From assembly GCF_002025705.1 (NCBI RefSeq), contig NZ_CP018846.1, positions 3,463,501 to 3,527,500 of the forward strand: 64,000 bases of DNA, given 5' to 3'. Both the position numbers and the translations under genes were made by a program. The notes below the pieces were generated by a model. It saw only the letters and a list, made by a program, of their open reading frames with translations, was not told the DNA's origin and made no database searches. The DNA comes from Pseudomonas putida (GTDB lineage Bacteria > Pseudomonadota > Gammaproteobacteria > Pseudomonadales > Pseudomonadaceae). Each line of letters begins with the position of its first letter. Positions within the stretch are counted from its first letter, which is position 1. Positions 55,912 through 64,000 of this stretch are shown here, one piece after another.

Positions 55912-56229
55912 ATGCGCCACCTAATCCTCGCCCCTGCGCTGCTGCTCCTGCTGCCTGCCGGAGTTGCGCTGGCCAAAGTCGATGCAGGCGACGTTGCCAC
56001 TTCGGCAGGTGTCTCCGCTTCGCTGTATTCAACCTTCAAGGATGACAAACGGATCATCCCCGCCCGTGATGAGCTTTCAGCGTTCGTCGCCAGCGGCGGT
56101 ACCATCCGTGGCGCCTATGTGGAGTCGGCGCTGGAACAGGCCCGCAAGGACCATCCAGGCTTGCAGGCCAGTGACGAAGAGCTGGCCCGGGCAATCCTGT
56201 CCCAGGATGACCCGATCGCTCATCATTGA
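55912..56229 (+). CDS. DUF2388 domain-containing periplasmic protein
   Basis: A 105-residue protein with a cleavable signal peptide (residues 1-21, ALA cleavage) and the pseudomonad DUF2388 pattern: DVATSAGVSASLYSTFKDDK, IIPARDELSAFVASGGTIRG and a C-terminal DEELARAILSQ. Pseudomonads often encode several of these secreted proteins; the function is not known. The ATG at 55912 follows GGAG. Confidence 0.85.
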   Translation: MRHLILAPALLLLLPAGVALAKVDAGDVATSAGVSASLYSTFKDDKRIIPARDELSAFVASGGTIRGAYVESALEQARKDHPGLQASDEELARAILSQDDPIAHH

Positions 56230-56352
56230 ACCTCAACCACGGGCGCACCTGCGGCTGCCACAGCGCCGGTGTGCCTGTGGAAGAGGGTTGACCATGGGCA
56301 ACATCGAGCTTGATGGCTAGGCTCAAGGACTCACCATGACAAGGAAGACCCC

Positions 56353-57585
56353 ATGCCATTGCCTCGCCCTCCCCACGCCATCGCTTTGGCGCTACTGATC
56401 GCCTGTACCCAGGCAACTGCCGCTGAAGTCACCCCCAAGGACCTGCTCAAGCAAGCCGAAAGCGAACAGCCAGCGTACCTGCAGACCCTCCAGGGCCTGG
56501 TCTCGGTAGATACCGGCACCGGCACCGAAGCGGGCCTGACGCATATCAGTGCCGAGCTGGTGAAGCGCCTCAAGGCGCTGGGCGCCGAAGTGCAGGTACA
56601 GCCCGCCAAACCTTCGGTGGGCGACAATATCGTCGGTACGTTCAAAGGCACCGGCAGCAAGGATTTCCTGCTGATGGTGCACTACGACACCGTGTTCGTC
56701 CCCGGCACCGTCGCCAAACGCCCCTTCCGGGTCGAAGGCACACGCGCCTATGGCCCGGGCGTCGCCGATGCCAAAGGCGGGGTGGCGATGATCCTGCACG
56801 CACTGAAGTTACTGAACGATCAGCAGTTCAAGGGTTATCGCACGCTCACCGTGCTGTTCAACCCGGATGAAGAAATGGGGTCTGCCGGGTCGAGGCAGAT
56901 CATTGCCGAACTGGCCCGCAAGCATGACTACGTGTTCTCTTACGAGCCGCCGGACAAAGACGCGGTGACCGTCGCCACCAACGGCATCAACCGGCTCAAG
57001 CTCGAGGTCAAGGGCCGTGCCTCTCACGCAGGTTCTGCGCCGGAGGAAGGTCGCAATGCGCTGACCGAGCTCGCGCACCAGCTGCTCCAGCTCAAGGACC
57101 TTGGCGATGCCAGCAAAGGCACCACGGTGAACTGGACGCTGGCCAAGGCTGGTGAAAAGGCCAATATCATTCCGGCACTGGCCACGGCCGAAGCCGACAT
57201 GCGCTACTCGGACCTGGGCGAAACCGACCGGGTGCAGGCCGACGCCCAGCGCATCGTCAAAAAGCAACTGGTGGCCGACACCCAGGCCAGTGTCGTGGTC
57301 GAAAAAGGCCGGCCACCGCTGGCTCGCAACCAGGCTTCGAGCGCGTTGGCCGAGACAGCGCAGCAGCTGTACGCGGAGGCTGGGTACAAGATCGAGCCGA
57401 TTGCCATGCGTTTCGGTACCGACGCCGGGTATGCCTATGTGCCGGGCAGCGACAAGCCCGCGGTGCTGGAAACGCTGGGGGTGGTCGGGGCCGGGTTGCA
57501 CGGGGACGATGAATACATCGAACTGGGCAGCATTGCACCGCGGCTGTACTTGACCGTGGCGATGATCAGGCACCTGGCACAGTAA
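56353..57585 (+). CDS. M20 family metallopeptidase, glutamate carboxypeptidase (CPG2-like)
   Basis: A 410-residue exported protein (signal about residues 1-24, ending ATA) of the M20A family. The zinc ligands are visible in LLMVHYDTVF, AYGPGVADAKGGVAMI, the catalytic Glu pair NPDEEMGSAG, and SYEPPDKDA. It is similar over its length to Pseudomonas carboxypeptidase G2, which cuts C-terminal glutamate from folates. Here it likely acts in the periplasm on peptides or pteroyl-glutamates; the exact substrate is not certain. It follows AAGGAAGACCCC. Confidence 0.9.
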   Translation: MPLPRPPHAIALALLIACTQATAAEVTPKDLLKQAESEQPAYLQTLQGLVSVDTGTGTEAGLTHISAELVKRLKALGAEVQVQPAKPSVGDNIVGTFKGTGSKDFLLMVHYDTVFVPGTVAKRPFRVEGTRAYGPGVADAKGGVAMILHALKLLNDQQFKGYRTLTVLFNPDEEMGSAGSRQIIAELARKHDYVFSYEPPDKDAVTVATNGINRLKLEVKGRASHAGSAPEEGRNALTELAHQLLQLKDLGDASKGTTVNWTLAKAGEKANIIPALATAEADMRYSDLGETDRVQADAQRIVKKQLVADTQASVVVEKGRPPLARNQASSALAETAQQLYAEAGYKIEPIAMRFGTDAGYAYVPGSDKPAVLETLGVVGAGLHGDDEYIELGSIAPRLYLTVAMIRHLAQ

Positions 57586-57592
57586 TGCACTG

Positions 57593-57682
57593 CCTGTACC
57601 GGCCTCTCGCGGCTAAAGCCGCTCCTACAGGTGAAGCGCTACCCTTGTAGGAGCGGCTTTAGCCGCGAGAGGCCGGTACAGG
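57593..57682. repeat. REPIN with near-perfect long arms
   Basis: CCTGTACCGGCCTCTCGCGG (57593-57612), continuing CTAAAGCCGCTCCTACAG, is matched by the inverted copy ending GCCGGTACAGG at 57682, with only 13 or so bases between arms. It sits between the convergent M20 peptidase and glcC genes and could act as their terminator. Confidence 0.85.
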
Positions 57683-57688
57683 CTGATA

Positions 57689-58453
57689 TCACCCCCAACC
57701 ATCCATGCGCATGGTCGCCCTGACCAGGCGCTGCTCTTCCTGCTCGATCTCGCGCAAGCTGTCGCGAATCCCGTTGATATGCTCGCGCGCCGCCCGCTGC
57801 GCCTGCTCGGGCAACTGCTCCATCACCGCGTGATACAACCGTGCATGCTGGCGGTCGATCTGGCGCTTCTGCGCCGGCCGGCAATACAGGTTGTTGACCG
57901 AGGCGAACACCGTGCTCAAGGTCAGGTCGCTCAGTGACTGCAAGGTATGCACCAGCACCGGGTTGTGCGACGCCTCGCTGATCGCCCGGTGAAACGCGTG
58001 GTCGCGCCGCGCGTGCTCGCGGGGGTCGAGGGTTTCGGCAGCAGCGTGGGCCTCCAGCATGTCTTCATAACGCCGGCGGATCAGCAGGCGGTCGATATCG
58101 GTGGCGCGCAAGGCCGCCAGGCGCGCCGACTCGGCCTCTAGCAAGGCACGCACCTCCAGCAGGTCGAACAGCGTGCGCGGCTGTGAGCTGAACAGGTGCA
58201 TCAATGGCGTGCCGCTGGCTTGCCCGGTAAGGTCGGCAACGAACGAGCCCCGCCCCTGCTCGGTATCGATGATGCCGCGCCCGCGCAGGATGCGCAGGCC
58301 TTCACGTAGCGCCGAACGCGAGCAGCCGAGTTTCTCGACCAGGCGCCGCTCCGACGGCAAGGCCTGGCCGACCTTGAGCACGCCTTCGACGATCAGCCGC
58401 TCGACCCGCTCGGCCACCTGGTCGGCGACCTTGGCCTTGCCTTCAATTCCCAT
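57689..58453 (-). CDS. glcC: GntR/FCD family regulator of glycolate use
   Basis: A 254-residue FadR-subfamily regulator. The N-terminal winged helix-turn-helix covers residues about 8-75 (RRLVEKLGCSRSALREGLRI, then GIIDTEQGRGSFV) and the FCD all-helical ligand domain covers about 95-230, with the metal-binding Asp/His set including RDHAFHRAI. It is divergent from glcD. The palindromes ACTGGTAGGACCACT and ACTGGTAGGACCAGT lie between the two genes and fit the TGGTnnnACCA-like sites of this family. It likely senses glycolate. Confidence 0.9.
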   Translation of the reverse strand: MGIEGKAKVADQVAERVERLIVEGVLKVGQALPSERRLVEKLGCSRSALREGLRILRGRGIIDTEQGRGSFVADLTGQASGTPLMHLFSSQPRTLFDLLEVRALLEAESARLAALRATDIDRLLIRRRYEDMLEAHAAAETLDPREHARRDHAFHRAISEASHNPVLVHTLQSLSDLTLSTVFASVNNLYCRPAQKRQIDRQHARLYHAVMEQLPEQAQRAAREHINGIRDSLREIEQEEQRLVRATMRMDGWG

Positions 58454-58465
58454 GTGCAGACTCCA

Positions 58466-58480
58466 ACTGGTAGGACCACT
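58466..58480. promoter_or_regulatory. GlcC-type operator, glcC-proximal
   Basis: ACTGGTAGGACCACT, 13 bp upstream of the glcC start codon. It shares 14 of 15 bases with the 58541 copy. Its location suggests autoregulation. Confidence 0.7.
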
Positions 58481-58540
58481 GCCATCGACGCTTCCAATCT
58501 AGCCGCTCAAACCCATGGATAGCCAGTACCTCGCGGAAAA

Positions 58541-58555
58541 ACTGGTAGGACCAGT
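58541..58555. promoter_or_regulatory. GlcC-type operator, glcD-proximal
   Basis: ACTGGTAGGACCAGT, an almost perfect inverted repeat (ACTGGT/ACCAGT), about 94 bp upstream of glcD. The likely role is activation or repression of the glc operon. Confidence 0.72.
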
Positions 58556-58648
58556 GCCCCACACCCTCGACCCACACCGCCCAGGCGCGCAGGCTGCAAG
58601 GGTGATCGGTTTGCCAACAACTACAAAAACTGCCGCTGAGTGAGCCTC

Positions 58649-60148
58649 ATGAACATCCTCTACGACGAACGTGTCGACGGAGCGCTGCCCGCCGTGGATC
58701 TGCCCGCGCTGCTGCAGGCGCTACGTGATGCCCTCCCCGACCTGGAAGTCCTGCACCGCGCGGAAGACCTCAAGCCTTATGAGTGCGACGGCCTCTCGGC
58801 CTACCGTACCGTGCCGCTGCTGGTGGTGCTGCCCGAACGCCTGGAACAGGTGCAGGCCTTGCTCAAGCTCTGCCACCAGCGTGGCGTGCCGGTGGTGGCC
58901 CGCGGTGCCGGTACCGGCCTGTCGGGGGGCGCGCTGCCGCTGGCCAAAGGCATCCTGCTGGTGATGGCGCGCTTCAACCGCATTCTTGAAGTCAACCCGC
59001 AAGGCCGCTTCGCCCGGGTGCAGCCCGGTGTGCGCAACCTGGCCATCTCCCAGGCCGCCGCGCCCCATGGCCTGTATTACGCACCCGACCCTTCTTCACA
59101 GATCGCCTGCTCGATCGGCGGTAATGTCGCGGAAAACGCCGGTGGCGTGCACTGCCTGAAATACGGCCTGACCGTGCACAACCTGCTCAAGGTCGAGATC
59201 CTCACCGTCGAGGGCGAACGCCTGACCTTGGGCAGCGACGCCCTCGACAGCCCGGGTTTCGACCTGCTGGCGCTGTTCACCGGCTCCGAAGGCATGCTCG
59301 GCATCGTTACCGAAGTGACCGTCAAACTGCTGCCCAAACCCCAGGTGGCGCGGGTGCTGCTGGCCAGTTTCGACAGTGTCGAGGACGCCGGCCGTGCCGT
59401 GGCCGAAATCATCGCCGCCGGCATCATTCCCGGCGGCCTGGAGATGATGGACAACCTGGCGATCCGCGCCGCCGAGGACTTCATCCATGCCGGCTACCCG
59501 GTGGACGCGGCCGCCATCCTGCTGTGCGAACTGGATGGCGTGGAAGCCGATGTCCAGGAAGACTGCGAGCGCGTAGCCGGGGTGCTCAAGCAAGCCGGTG
59601 CCCGCGAAGTACGCCTGGCCTGTGACGAAGCCGAGCGCGTGCGCTTCTGGGCCGGGCGCAAGAACGCCTTCCCGGCGGTGGGGCGCATTTCGCCGGACTA
59701 CTACTGCATGGACGGCACCATCCCGCGCCGCGAACTGCCCCGGGTGCTCAAGGGCATCAGCGAACTGAGCGAGGAATACGGCCTGCGCGTGGCCAACGTG
59801 TTCCACGCCGGCGACGGCAACATGCACCCGCTGATCCTGTTCGATGCCAACCTGCCGGGTGAGCTGGAACGCGCCGAGGCCATCGGCGGGCGCATCCTTG
59901 AACTGTGCGTGGCGGTGGGCGGCAGTATCACCGGCGAGCACGGTGTGGGGCGCGAGAAAATCAACCAGATGTGCGCGCAGTTCAACAGCGACGAAATCAC
60001 CCTGTTCCACGCCGTGAAGGCCGCGTTCGACCCACAAGGGTTGCTCAACCCGGGCAAGAACATCCCCACCCTGCACCGCTGCGCCGAGTTCGGCGCCCTG
60101 CACGTGCATCACGGGCAATTGCCCTTCCCCGAGCTGGAGCGCTTCTGA
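58649..60148 (+). CDS. glcD: Glycolate oxidase subunit GlcD (FAD-linked)
   Basis: A 499-residue FAD-dependent oxidoreductase of the PCMH/GlcD family. The FAD segments are VARGAGTGLSGGALPLAKG near residues 88-106 and PSSQIACSIGGNVAENAGGV near 143-162, and the C-terminal FAD-linked oxidase domain has FHAGDGNMHPLILF and ITGEHGVGREKI near the end. It oxidises glycolate to glyoxylate, with GlcE and GlcF, at the membrane. The ATG at 58649 (MNILYDERV) is preferred; a GTG at 58640 in frame is possible. The last bases overlap the glcE start. Confidence 0.95.
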   Translation: MNILYDERVDGALPAVDLPALLQALRDALPDLEVLHRAEDLKPYECDGLSAYRTVPLLVVLPERLEQVQALLKLCHQRGVPVVARGAGTGLSGGALPLAKGILLVMARFNRILEVNPQGRFARVQPGVRNLAISQAAAPHGLYYAPDPSSQIACSIGGNVAENAGGVHCLKYGLTVHNLLKVEILTVEGERLTLGSDALDSPGFDLLALFTGSEGMLGIVTEVTVKLLPKPQVARVLLASFDSVEDAGRAVAEIIAAGIIPGGLEMMDNLAIRAAEDFIHAGYPVDAAAILLCELDGVEADVQEDCERVAGVLKQAGAREVRLACDEAERVRFWAGRKNAFPAVGRISPDYYCMDGTIPRRELPRVLKGISELSEEYGLRVANVFHAGDGNMHPLILFDANLPGELERAEAIGGRILELCVAVGGSITGEHGVGREKINQMCAQFNSDEITLFHAVKAAFDPQGLLNPGKNIPTLHRCAEFGALHVHHGQLPFPELERF

Positions 60149-61200
60149 TGAGCATGGACCGCGACATGAGCCAGGACCTGCTCGAACAGGTCAACCAGGC
60201 CCTGAACCTGGGCACGCCGCTGCGCATCCAGGGTGGCAACAGCAAAGCCATGCTCGGCCGCCCGGTGGCCGGCGAAATACTCGATACCCGCCCCCACCGG
60301 GGTATCGTCAGCTACGACCCGACCGAGCTGGTGCTCACGGCCCGCGCAGGTACGCCGTTGCTGGAAATCGAAGCGGCGCTGCACGAGGCCGGGCAGATGC
60401 TGCCCTGCGAGCCACCACACCTGGGCGCCGAGGCAACCCTTGGCGGCATGGTCGCGGCCGGCTTGTCGGGGCCGCGCCGGCCGTGGGCTGGGTCGGTACG
60501 TGACTATGTGCTCGGCACGCGGGTGATCACCGGGCACGGCAAGCTGCTGCGCTTTGGTGGCGAAGTGATGAAGAACGTTGCAGGCTACGACGTCTCGCGG
60601 CTGATGGCCGGCAGCTTTGGCTGCCTGGGGCTGTTGACCGAAGTGTCGCTGAAAGTACTGCCACGCCCACGTGCATGCCTCAGCCTGCGCTTGCCGATGG
60701 ACCGCCACCAGGCCCTGGCCGAACTGGCCGAATGGGGCCAGCAACCGTTGCCGATCAGCGCGGCCTGCCACGCTGGCGATACCTTGTACCTGCGCCTGGA
60801 GGGCGGTGAAGGCTCGGTGCAGTCGGCCCGCCAACGCCTGGGCGGCGACGAACTCGACAGCCGTTTCTGGAGCGACCTGCGCGAACAGCGCCTGGCCTTC
60901 TTCAATGACCCGGCACCGCTGTGGCGGCTGTCGGTGCCGACGGCCAGCGGTGATCTCGACCTGCCTGGGCAACAGCTGATCGACTGGGGCGGCGCACAAC
61001 GCTGGCTCAAGTCGACGGCACCGGCGCAGCTGATCCGTGAACAGGCCGCCAAGGTCGGCGGCCACGCCACCGGCTACACCCCGGGCGATGACAGCACCGC
61101 CCCGCTGCCCGCAGCACTGATGCGCTACCACCACGCCCTCAAGCAGCAACTCGATCCCCAGGGCGTGTTCAACCCTGGCCGCCTGTACCCGGACCTGTGA
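60148..61200 (+). CDS. glcE: Glycolate oxidase subunit GlcE (FAD-binding)
   Basis: A 350-residue FAD-binding protein, shorter than GlcD and lacking its C-terminal lid. The PCMH-type segment is [18 protein letters not shown] near residues 65-82, with [20 protein letters not shown] near 98-117. The ATG at 60148 overlaps the glcD stop as ATGA. The open frame continues upstream inside glcD and is not used. It is part of the GlcDEF complex. Confidence 0.94.
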   Translation: MSMDRDMSQDLLEQVNQALNLGTPLRIQGGNSKAMLGRPVAGEILDTRPHRGIVSYDPTELVLTARAGTPLLEIEAALHEAGQMLPCEPPHLGAEATLGGMVAAGLSGPRRPWAGSVRDYVLGTRVITGHGKLLRFGGEVMKNVAGYDVSRLMAGSFGCLGLLTEVSLKVLPRPRACLSLRLPMDRHQALAELAEWGQQPLPISAACHAGDTLYLRLEGGEGSVQSARQRLGGDELDSRFWSDLREQRLAFFNDPAPLWRLSVPTASGDLDLPGQQLIDWGGAQRWLKSTAPAQLIREQAAKVGGHATGYTPGDDSTAPLPAALMRYHHALKQQLDPQGVFNPGRLYPDL

Positions 61201-61210
61201 GGCCACGCCC

Positions 61211-62446
61211 ATGCAAACCAACCTGAGCGAAAGCGCCAAGCGCCTGGCCCGCGGCGAAGAAGCCGAAAGCATCCTGCGCTCGTGCGTGCACTGCGGTTTC
61301 TGCACGGCCACCTGCCCGACCTACCAGTTGCTCGGCGACGAACTGGACGGGCCACGTGGGCGCATCTACCTGATCAAGCAGGTGCTTGAAGGCGCGCCGG
61401 TCACCGCCAGCACACAACTGCACCTGGACCGCTGCCTAACCTGCCGCAACTGTGAAACCACCTGCCCGTCAGGGGTGAAGTACCACGACCTGCTTGATAT
61501 CGGCCGCGCCGTGGTCGAGCAGCAGGTACCGCGCCCGCTCGGCCAGCGCCTGCTGCGCCAGGGCCTGCGCGCAGTGGTGCCGCGCCCGGCGCTGTTCAAG
61601 GCGCTGACTCGCACCGGCCAGGCCCTGCGGCCGGTGCTGCCGGCCAGCCTCAAAAGCAAGCTGCCGGCCCAGGTGGCGCCGGCCGGCGAACGCCCCGCAC
61701 CGCGCCATGCCCGGCGCATCCTGTTGCTCGAAGGCTGCGTGCAGGCCGCCTTGTCGCCCAACACCAACGCGGCCACCGCGCGCCTGCTCGACCGCCTGGG
61801 CATCAGCGTGGAACCGGCCTGCGAGGCAGGTTGCTGCGGCGCGGTGGATTACCACCTCAATGCCCAGGAACAGGGCCTGCAACGCGCACGGCGCAACATC
61901 GATGCCTGGTGGCCGGCCATCGAGGCAGGTGCCGAGGCCATCGTGCAGACCGCCAGTGGCTGCGGCGCCTTTGTGCGTGACTACGGCCACCTGCTGGAAA
62001 AAGACCCGCACTACGCCGCCAAGGCGGCACGGGTCAGCGCGCTGTCGCGGGACCTGGTCGAAGTGCTGCGCGACGAGCCGATCGAACAGCTCGGCCTGTG
62101 CGCCGAACAGCGCCTGGCCTTCCATTGCCCATGCACCCTGCAGCATGCGCTCAAGCTCGGCGGCCAGGTGGAAAGCCTGCTGACGCGGCTGGGCTTCACC
62201 CTCACCCCGGTGCCGGACGGCCACTTGTGCTGTGGCTCGGCCGGCACTTATTCGCTGACCCAGCCGGCGCTGTCGCGGCAACTGCGCGACAACCGCCTGA
62301 ATGCGCTTGAAAGCGGCAAACCGCAAGTCATCGCCACCGCCAACATTGGCTGCCAGACCCACCTCGACGGGGCCGGGCGCACGCCGGTGCGGCACTGGAT
62401 CGAAATCGTCGAAGCAGCCTTGAGCCAGGAGAACAGCCATGCATAG
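61211..62446 (+). CDS. glcF: Glycolate oxidase iron-sulfur subunit GlcF
   Basis: A 411-residue iron-sulfur protein. Two 4Fe-4S motifs are present, [14 protein letters not shown] near residues 21-34 and [14 protein letters not shown] near 74-87, and two CCG-type domains follow, including [12 protein letters not shown] and [13 protein letters not shown]. It passes electrons from GlcD/GlcE to the quinone pool. It is 10 bp downstream of glcE and overlaps glcG by 8 bp. Confidence 0.96.
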   Translation: MQTNLSESAKRLARGEEAESILRSCVHCGFCTATCPTYQLLGDELDGPRGRIYLIKQVLEGAPVTASTQLHLDRCLTCRNCETTCPSGVKYHDLLDIGRAVVEQQVPRPLGQRLLRQGLRAVVPRPALFKALTRTGQALRPVLPASLKSKLPAQVAPAGERPAPRHARRILLLEGCVQAALSPNTNAATARLLDRLGISVEPACEAGCCGAVDYHLNAQEQGLQRARRNIDAWWPAIEAGAEAIVQTASGCGAFVRDYGHLLEKDPHYAAKAARVSALSRDLVEVLRDEPIEQLGLCAEQRLAFHCPCTLQHALKLGGQVESLLTRLGFTLTPVPDGHLCCGSAGTYSLTQPALSRQLRDNRLNALESGKPQVIATANIGCQTHLDGAGRTPVRHWIEIVEAALSQENSHA

Positions 62447-62837
62447 CAAGTCCGTGATCGGCCAGGCGGAAGTCACCCGCCTGCTCGCTGCCGCCCGCCA
62501 GGAAGCCCAGGCGCAACAGTGGAACGTGACCATCGCCGTGGTCGACGACGGCGGCCATCCGCTGGCCCTGGAGCGCATGGACGGCTGCGCACCGTCCAGC
62601 GCCTACATCGCCGTGGAAAAGGCCCGCAGCGCCGCACTGGGGCGCAAGGAAACCCGCGACTTCGAACAGATGGTCAATGGCGGGCGCACCGCCTTCGTCA
62701 CCGCACCGCTGCTGACCAGCCTGGAAGGCGGTGTGCCAGTGCTGGTCGATGGCCAGGTGGTAGGTGCCATCGGCGTGTCCGGGGTCAAGCCCGAACAGGA
62801 TGCCCAGGTGGCCAAGGCGGGCGTGGCTGCCCTTTGA
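62439..62837 (+). CDS. glcG: GlcG/HbpS family haem-binding-like protein
   Basis: A 132-residue protein of the GlcG/DUF336 family. It has the family pattern NVTIAVVDDGGHPLALERMD, YIAVEKARSAALGRKETRDF and the C-terminal GAIGVSGVKPEQDAQVAKAG. The function in glycolate metabolism is not proven; homologues bind haem or cobalamin. Its start at 62439 overlaps the glcF end. Confidence 0.92.
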   Translation: MHSKSVIGQAEVTRLLAAARQEAQAQQWNVTIAVVDDGGHPLALERMDGCAPSSAYIAVEKARSAALGRKETRDFEQMVNGGRTAFVTAPLLTSLEGGVPVLVDGQVVGAIGVSGVKPEQDAQVAKAGVAAL

Positions 62838-62845
62838 ACCGGCGT

Positions 62846-62942
62846 CGGCCTTTTCGCGGCTAAAGCCGCTCCCACAAGGACCGCACAGGTTTCAAAGGTT
62901 GCGCAGTACCTGTAGGAGCGGCTTGAGCCGCGAAGAGGCCGG
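62846..62942. repeat. REPIN between glcG and glcB
   Basis: The arm CGGCCTTTTCGCGGCTAAAG (62846-62865), continuing CCGCTCCCACA, is matched by the opposed GTAGGAGCGGCTTGAGCCGC, extending to GGCCGG at 62942. It lies inside the operon and might modulate glcB expression. Confidence 0.8.
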
Positions 62943-62988
62943 CACAAGCGGCATATTTTCTGAAACCTGAACACCGAGCGAGAAGACA

Positions 62989-64000
62989 ATGACCCATCAA
63001 CTCAAGGTCGACCCGACCCTGCAACGCTTCATCGAGGATGAAGTGCTGCCCGGCACCGGCATCGACGCCGCCAGCTTCTGGCAAGGCTTCAGCACCCTGG
63101 TCCACGACCTCGCCCCGCGCAACCGCGAGCTCCTCGCCGAACGCGACCGCCTGCAGGCCGAACTGGACAGCTGGCACAACACGCACCCCGGCCCGATCAG
63201 CGACATGCCCGCCTACCAGGCCTTCCTGCGCAGCATCGGCTACCTGGTCGACACGCCACAGCTGGCGCGTATCAGCACCACCCAGGTCGACCGCGAAATC
63301 GCCGAGCAAGCCGGCCCGCAACTGGTAGTCCCGCTGAGCAACGCCCGCTATGCCCTGAACGCCGCCAACGCCCGCTGGGGCTCGCTGTACGATGCGCTGT
63401 ATGGCACCGACGCCATTGCAGACAATGACGGCGCCGAGCGCGGCCAAGGCTATAACCCGCTGCGCGGTGCACGGGTGATTGCGTTCGGCCGGGATTTTCT
63501 CGACCGCTCGGCAGCGCTTGCAGGCGCTTCCCATGCTGACGCCCAGGCCTACGTGATCAACCAGGGCAAGCTACAGGTTACCTTGAGCGATGGCCGCCAG
63601 GTCGGCCTCGAAGAGGCTGCGCAATTGCGCGGCTATCAAGGCGAGGCCAGCCAGCCAACGGCAATCCTGCTGCAACACCATCGCCTGCACTTCGAAATCC
63701 AGATCGACCCGGCCAGCACCATCGGCAAGGCCGACCGCGCCGGGGTCAAGGACATTCTTGTCGAGGCCGCGCTGACCACCATCATCGACTGCGAAGATTC
63801 GGTGGCGGCGGTGGATGCCGAGGACAAGGTCAACGTCTATCGCAACTGGCTGGGCCTGATGAAGGGCGACCTCAGCGAGCAGGTAATCAAGGGTGGCAAG
63901 ACCTTTACCCGCGCGCTGGCCAAGGACCGCGAATACCACGGTGCAAATGGCCAGCCACTGACCTTGCCCGGCCGCTCGCTGCTGTTCATCCGCAACGTCG
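62989..64000 (+). CDS. glcB: Malate synthase G (5' part, runs off the window)
   Basis: The frame from the ATG at 62989 stays open to the end of the window (337 codons of an expected 725 or so). The start ([20 protein letters not shown] followed by [11 protein letters not shown]) and the segments [15 protein letters not shown] and [20 protein letters not shown] match malate synthase G. It condenses glyoxylate with acetyl-CoA to malate, removing the glyoxylate made by GlcDEF. It is last in the glc operon and is separated from glcG by a REPIN. Confidence 0.95.
   Translation, partial: MTHQLKVDPTLQRFIEDEVLPGTGIDAASFWQGFSTLVHDLAPRNRELLAERDRLQAELDSWHNTHPGPISDMPAYQAFLRSIGYLVDTPQLARISTTQVDREIAEQAGPQLVVPLSNARYALNAANARWGSLYDALYGTDAIADNDGAERGQGYNPLRGARVIAFGRDFLDRSAALAGASHADAQAYVINQGKLQVTLSDGRQVGLEEAAQLRGYQGEASQPTAILLQHHRLHFEIQIDPASTIGKADRAGVKDILVEAALTTIIDCEDSVAAVDAEDKVNVYRNWLGLMKGDLSEQVIKGGKTFTRALAKDREYHGANGQPLTLPGRSLLFIRNV

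Noticed and set aside
59096..60118. Minus-strand frame of 340 codons opposite glcD
   Set aside because: It is antisense to glcD, a product of high GC at third codon positions.

Overview
The window reads as a Pseudomonas chromosome, most likely of the P. putida group. The second part (about 38.2-64 kb) is dense, GC-rich core genome: a creatinase that carries the active-site residues known from the P. putida enzyme, the glycolate operon glcC/glcDEFG-glcB, katG, pncB, ppnN, a PssA-type phosphatidylserine synthase, and several palindromic repeats built on the GTAGGAGCGGC core typical of Pseudomonas REP/REPIN elements. The first part (1 to about 38.1 kb) is visibly lower in GC, has a looser layout with many divergent units, and holds only accessory catabolic, transport and efflux genes. 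It looks like a catabolic island. Its right edge falls in a nicotinamidase-like gene of which only the 3' part survives, still fused in ATGA style to pncB. The left edge lies outside the window, and no integrase, tRNA or transposase was seen in the island.

Island, left half (1-22.4 kb): an SDR; two luciferase-like flavin monooxygenases; an MFS exporter; a complete three-gene RND efflux pump (adaptor-permease-outer membrane channel) with no adjacent repressor; an operon of SnoaL/NTF2-like proteins around the second monooxygenase; a membrane-bound PQQ dehydrogenase; an aldehyde dehydrogenase; an Old Yellow Enzyme-type reductase with another NTF2-like protein; a LysR regulator; and an OprB-type porin. 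The 139-141 bp upstream of the aldehyde dehydrogenase start has a second, diverged copy upstream of the SDR, which suggests one regulator controls both.

Island, right half (22.4-38 kb): a CoA-thioester pathway. One unit holds an acyl-CoA synthetase, an enoyl-CoA hydratase and a TesB thioesterase. A second holds an SDR and a TetR regulator. A third holds a biotin carboxylase, a cupin and an HMG-CoA lyase-like enzyme. A fourth holds an enoyl-CoA hydratase, a carboxyltransferase, a 70-residue biotin carrier, an FAH-family hydrolase, an MFS importer, an acyl-CoA dehydrogenase and an OprD porin. An AACTAAC-N4-GTTAGTT palindrome sits on the -35/-10 or start region of all four units, so the TetR protein probably controls all of them. 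Dehydrogenation, carboxylation, hydration and HMG-CoA-lyase-type cleavage is the logic used for beta-methyl-branched acyl-CoAs (leucine, geranyl-CoA). With the monooxygenases, ene-reductase and alcohol/aldehyde dehydrogenases, the island could plausibly degrade a terpenoid-like or branched alicyclic compound. The substrate is inference, not shown by the sequence.

Core part (38.2-64 kb): truncated nicotinamidase-pncB; a LysR/YeiH pair; ppnN; a membrane diguanylate cyclase; pssA; a GlxA-type regulator, an MFS carrier and creatinase (a likely creatine-use locus); an IS3-family element inserted at the joint of a tandem 73-bp repeat; katG; a LysR regulator; a lipoprotein; a DUF2388 protein; an M20 peptidase; and the glycolate operon, which runs off the right end inside malate synthase G.
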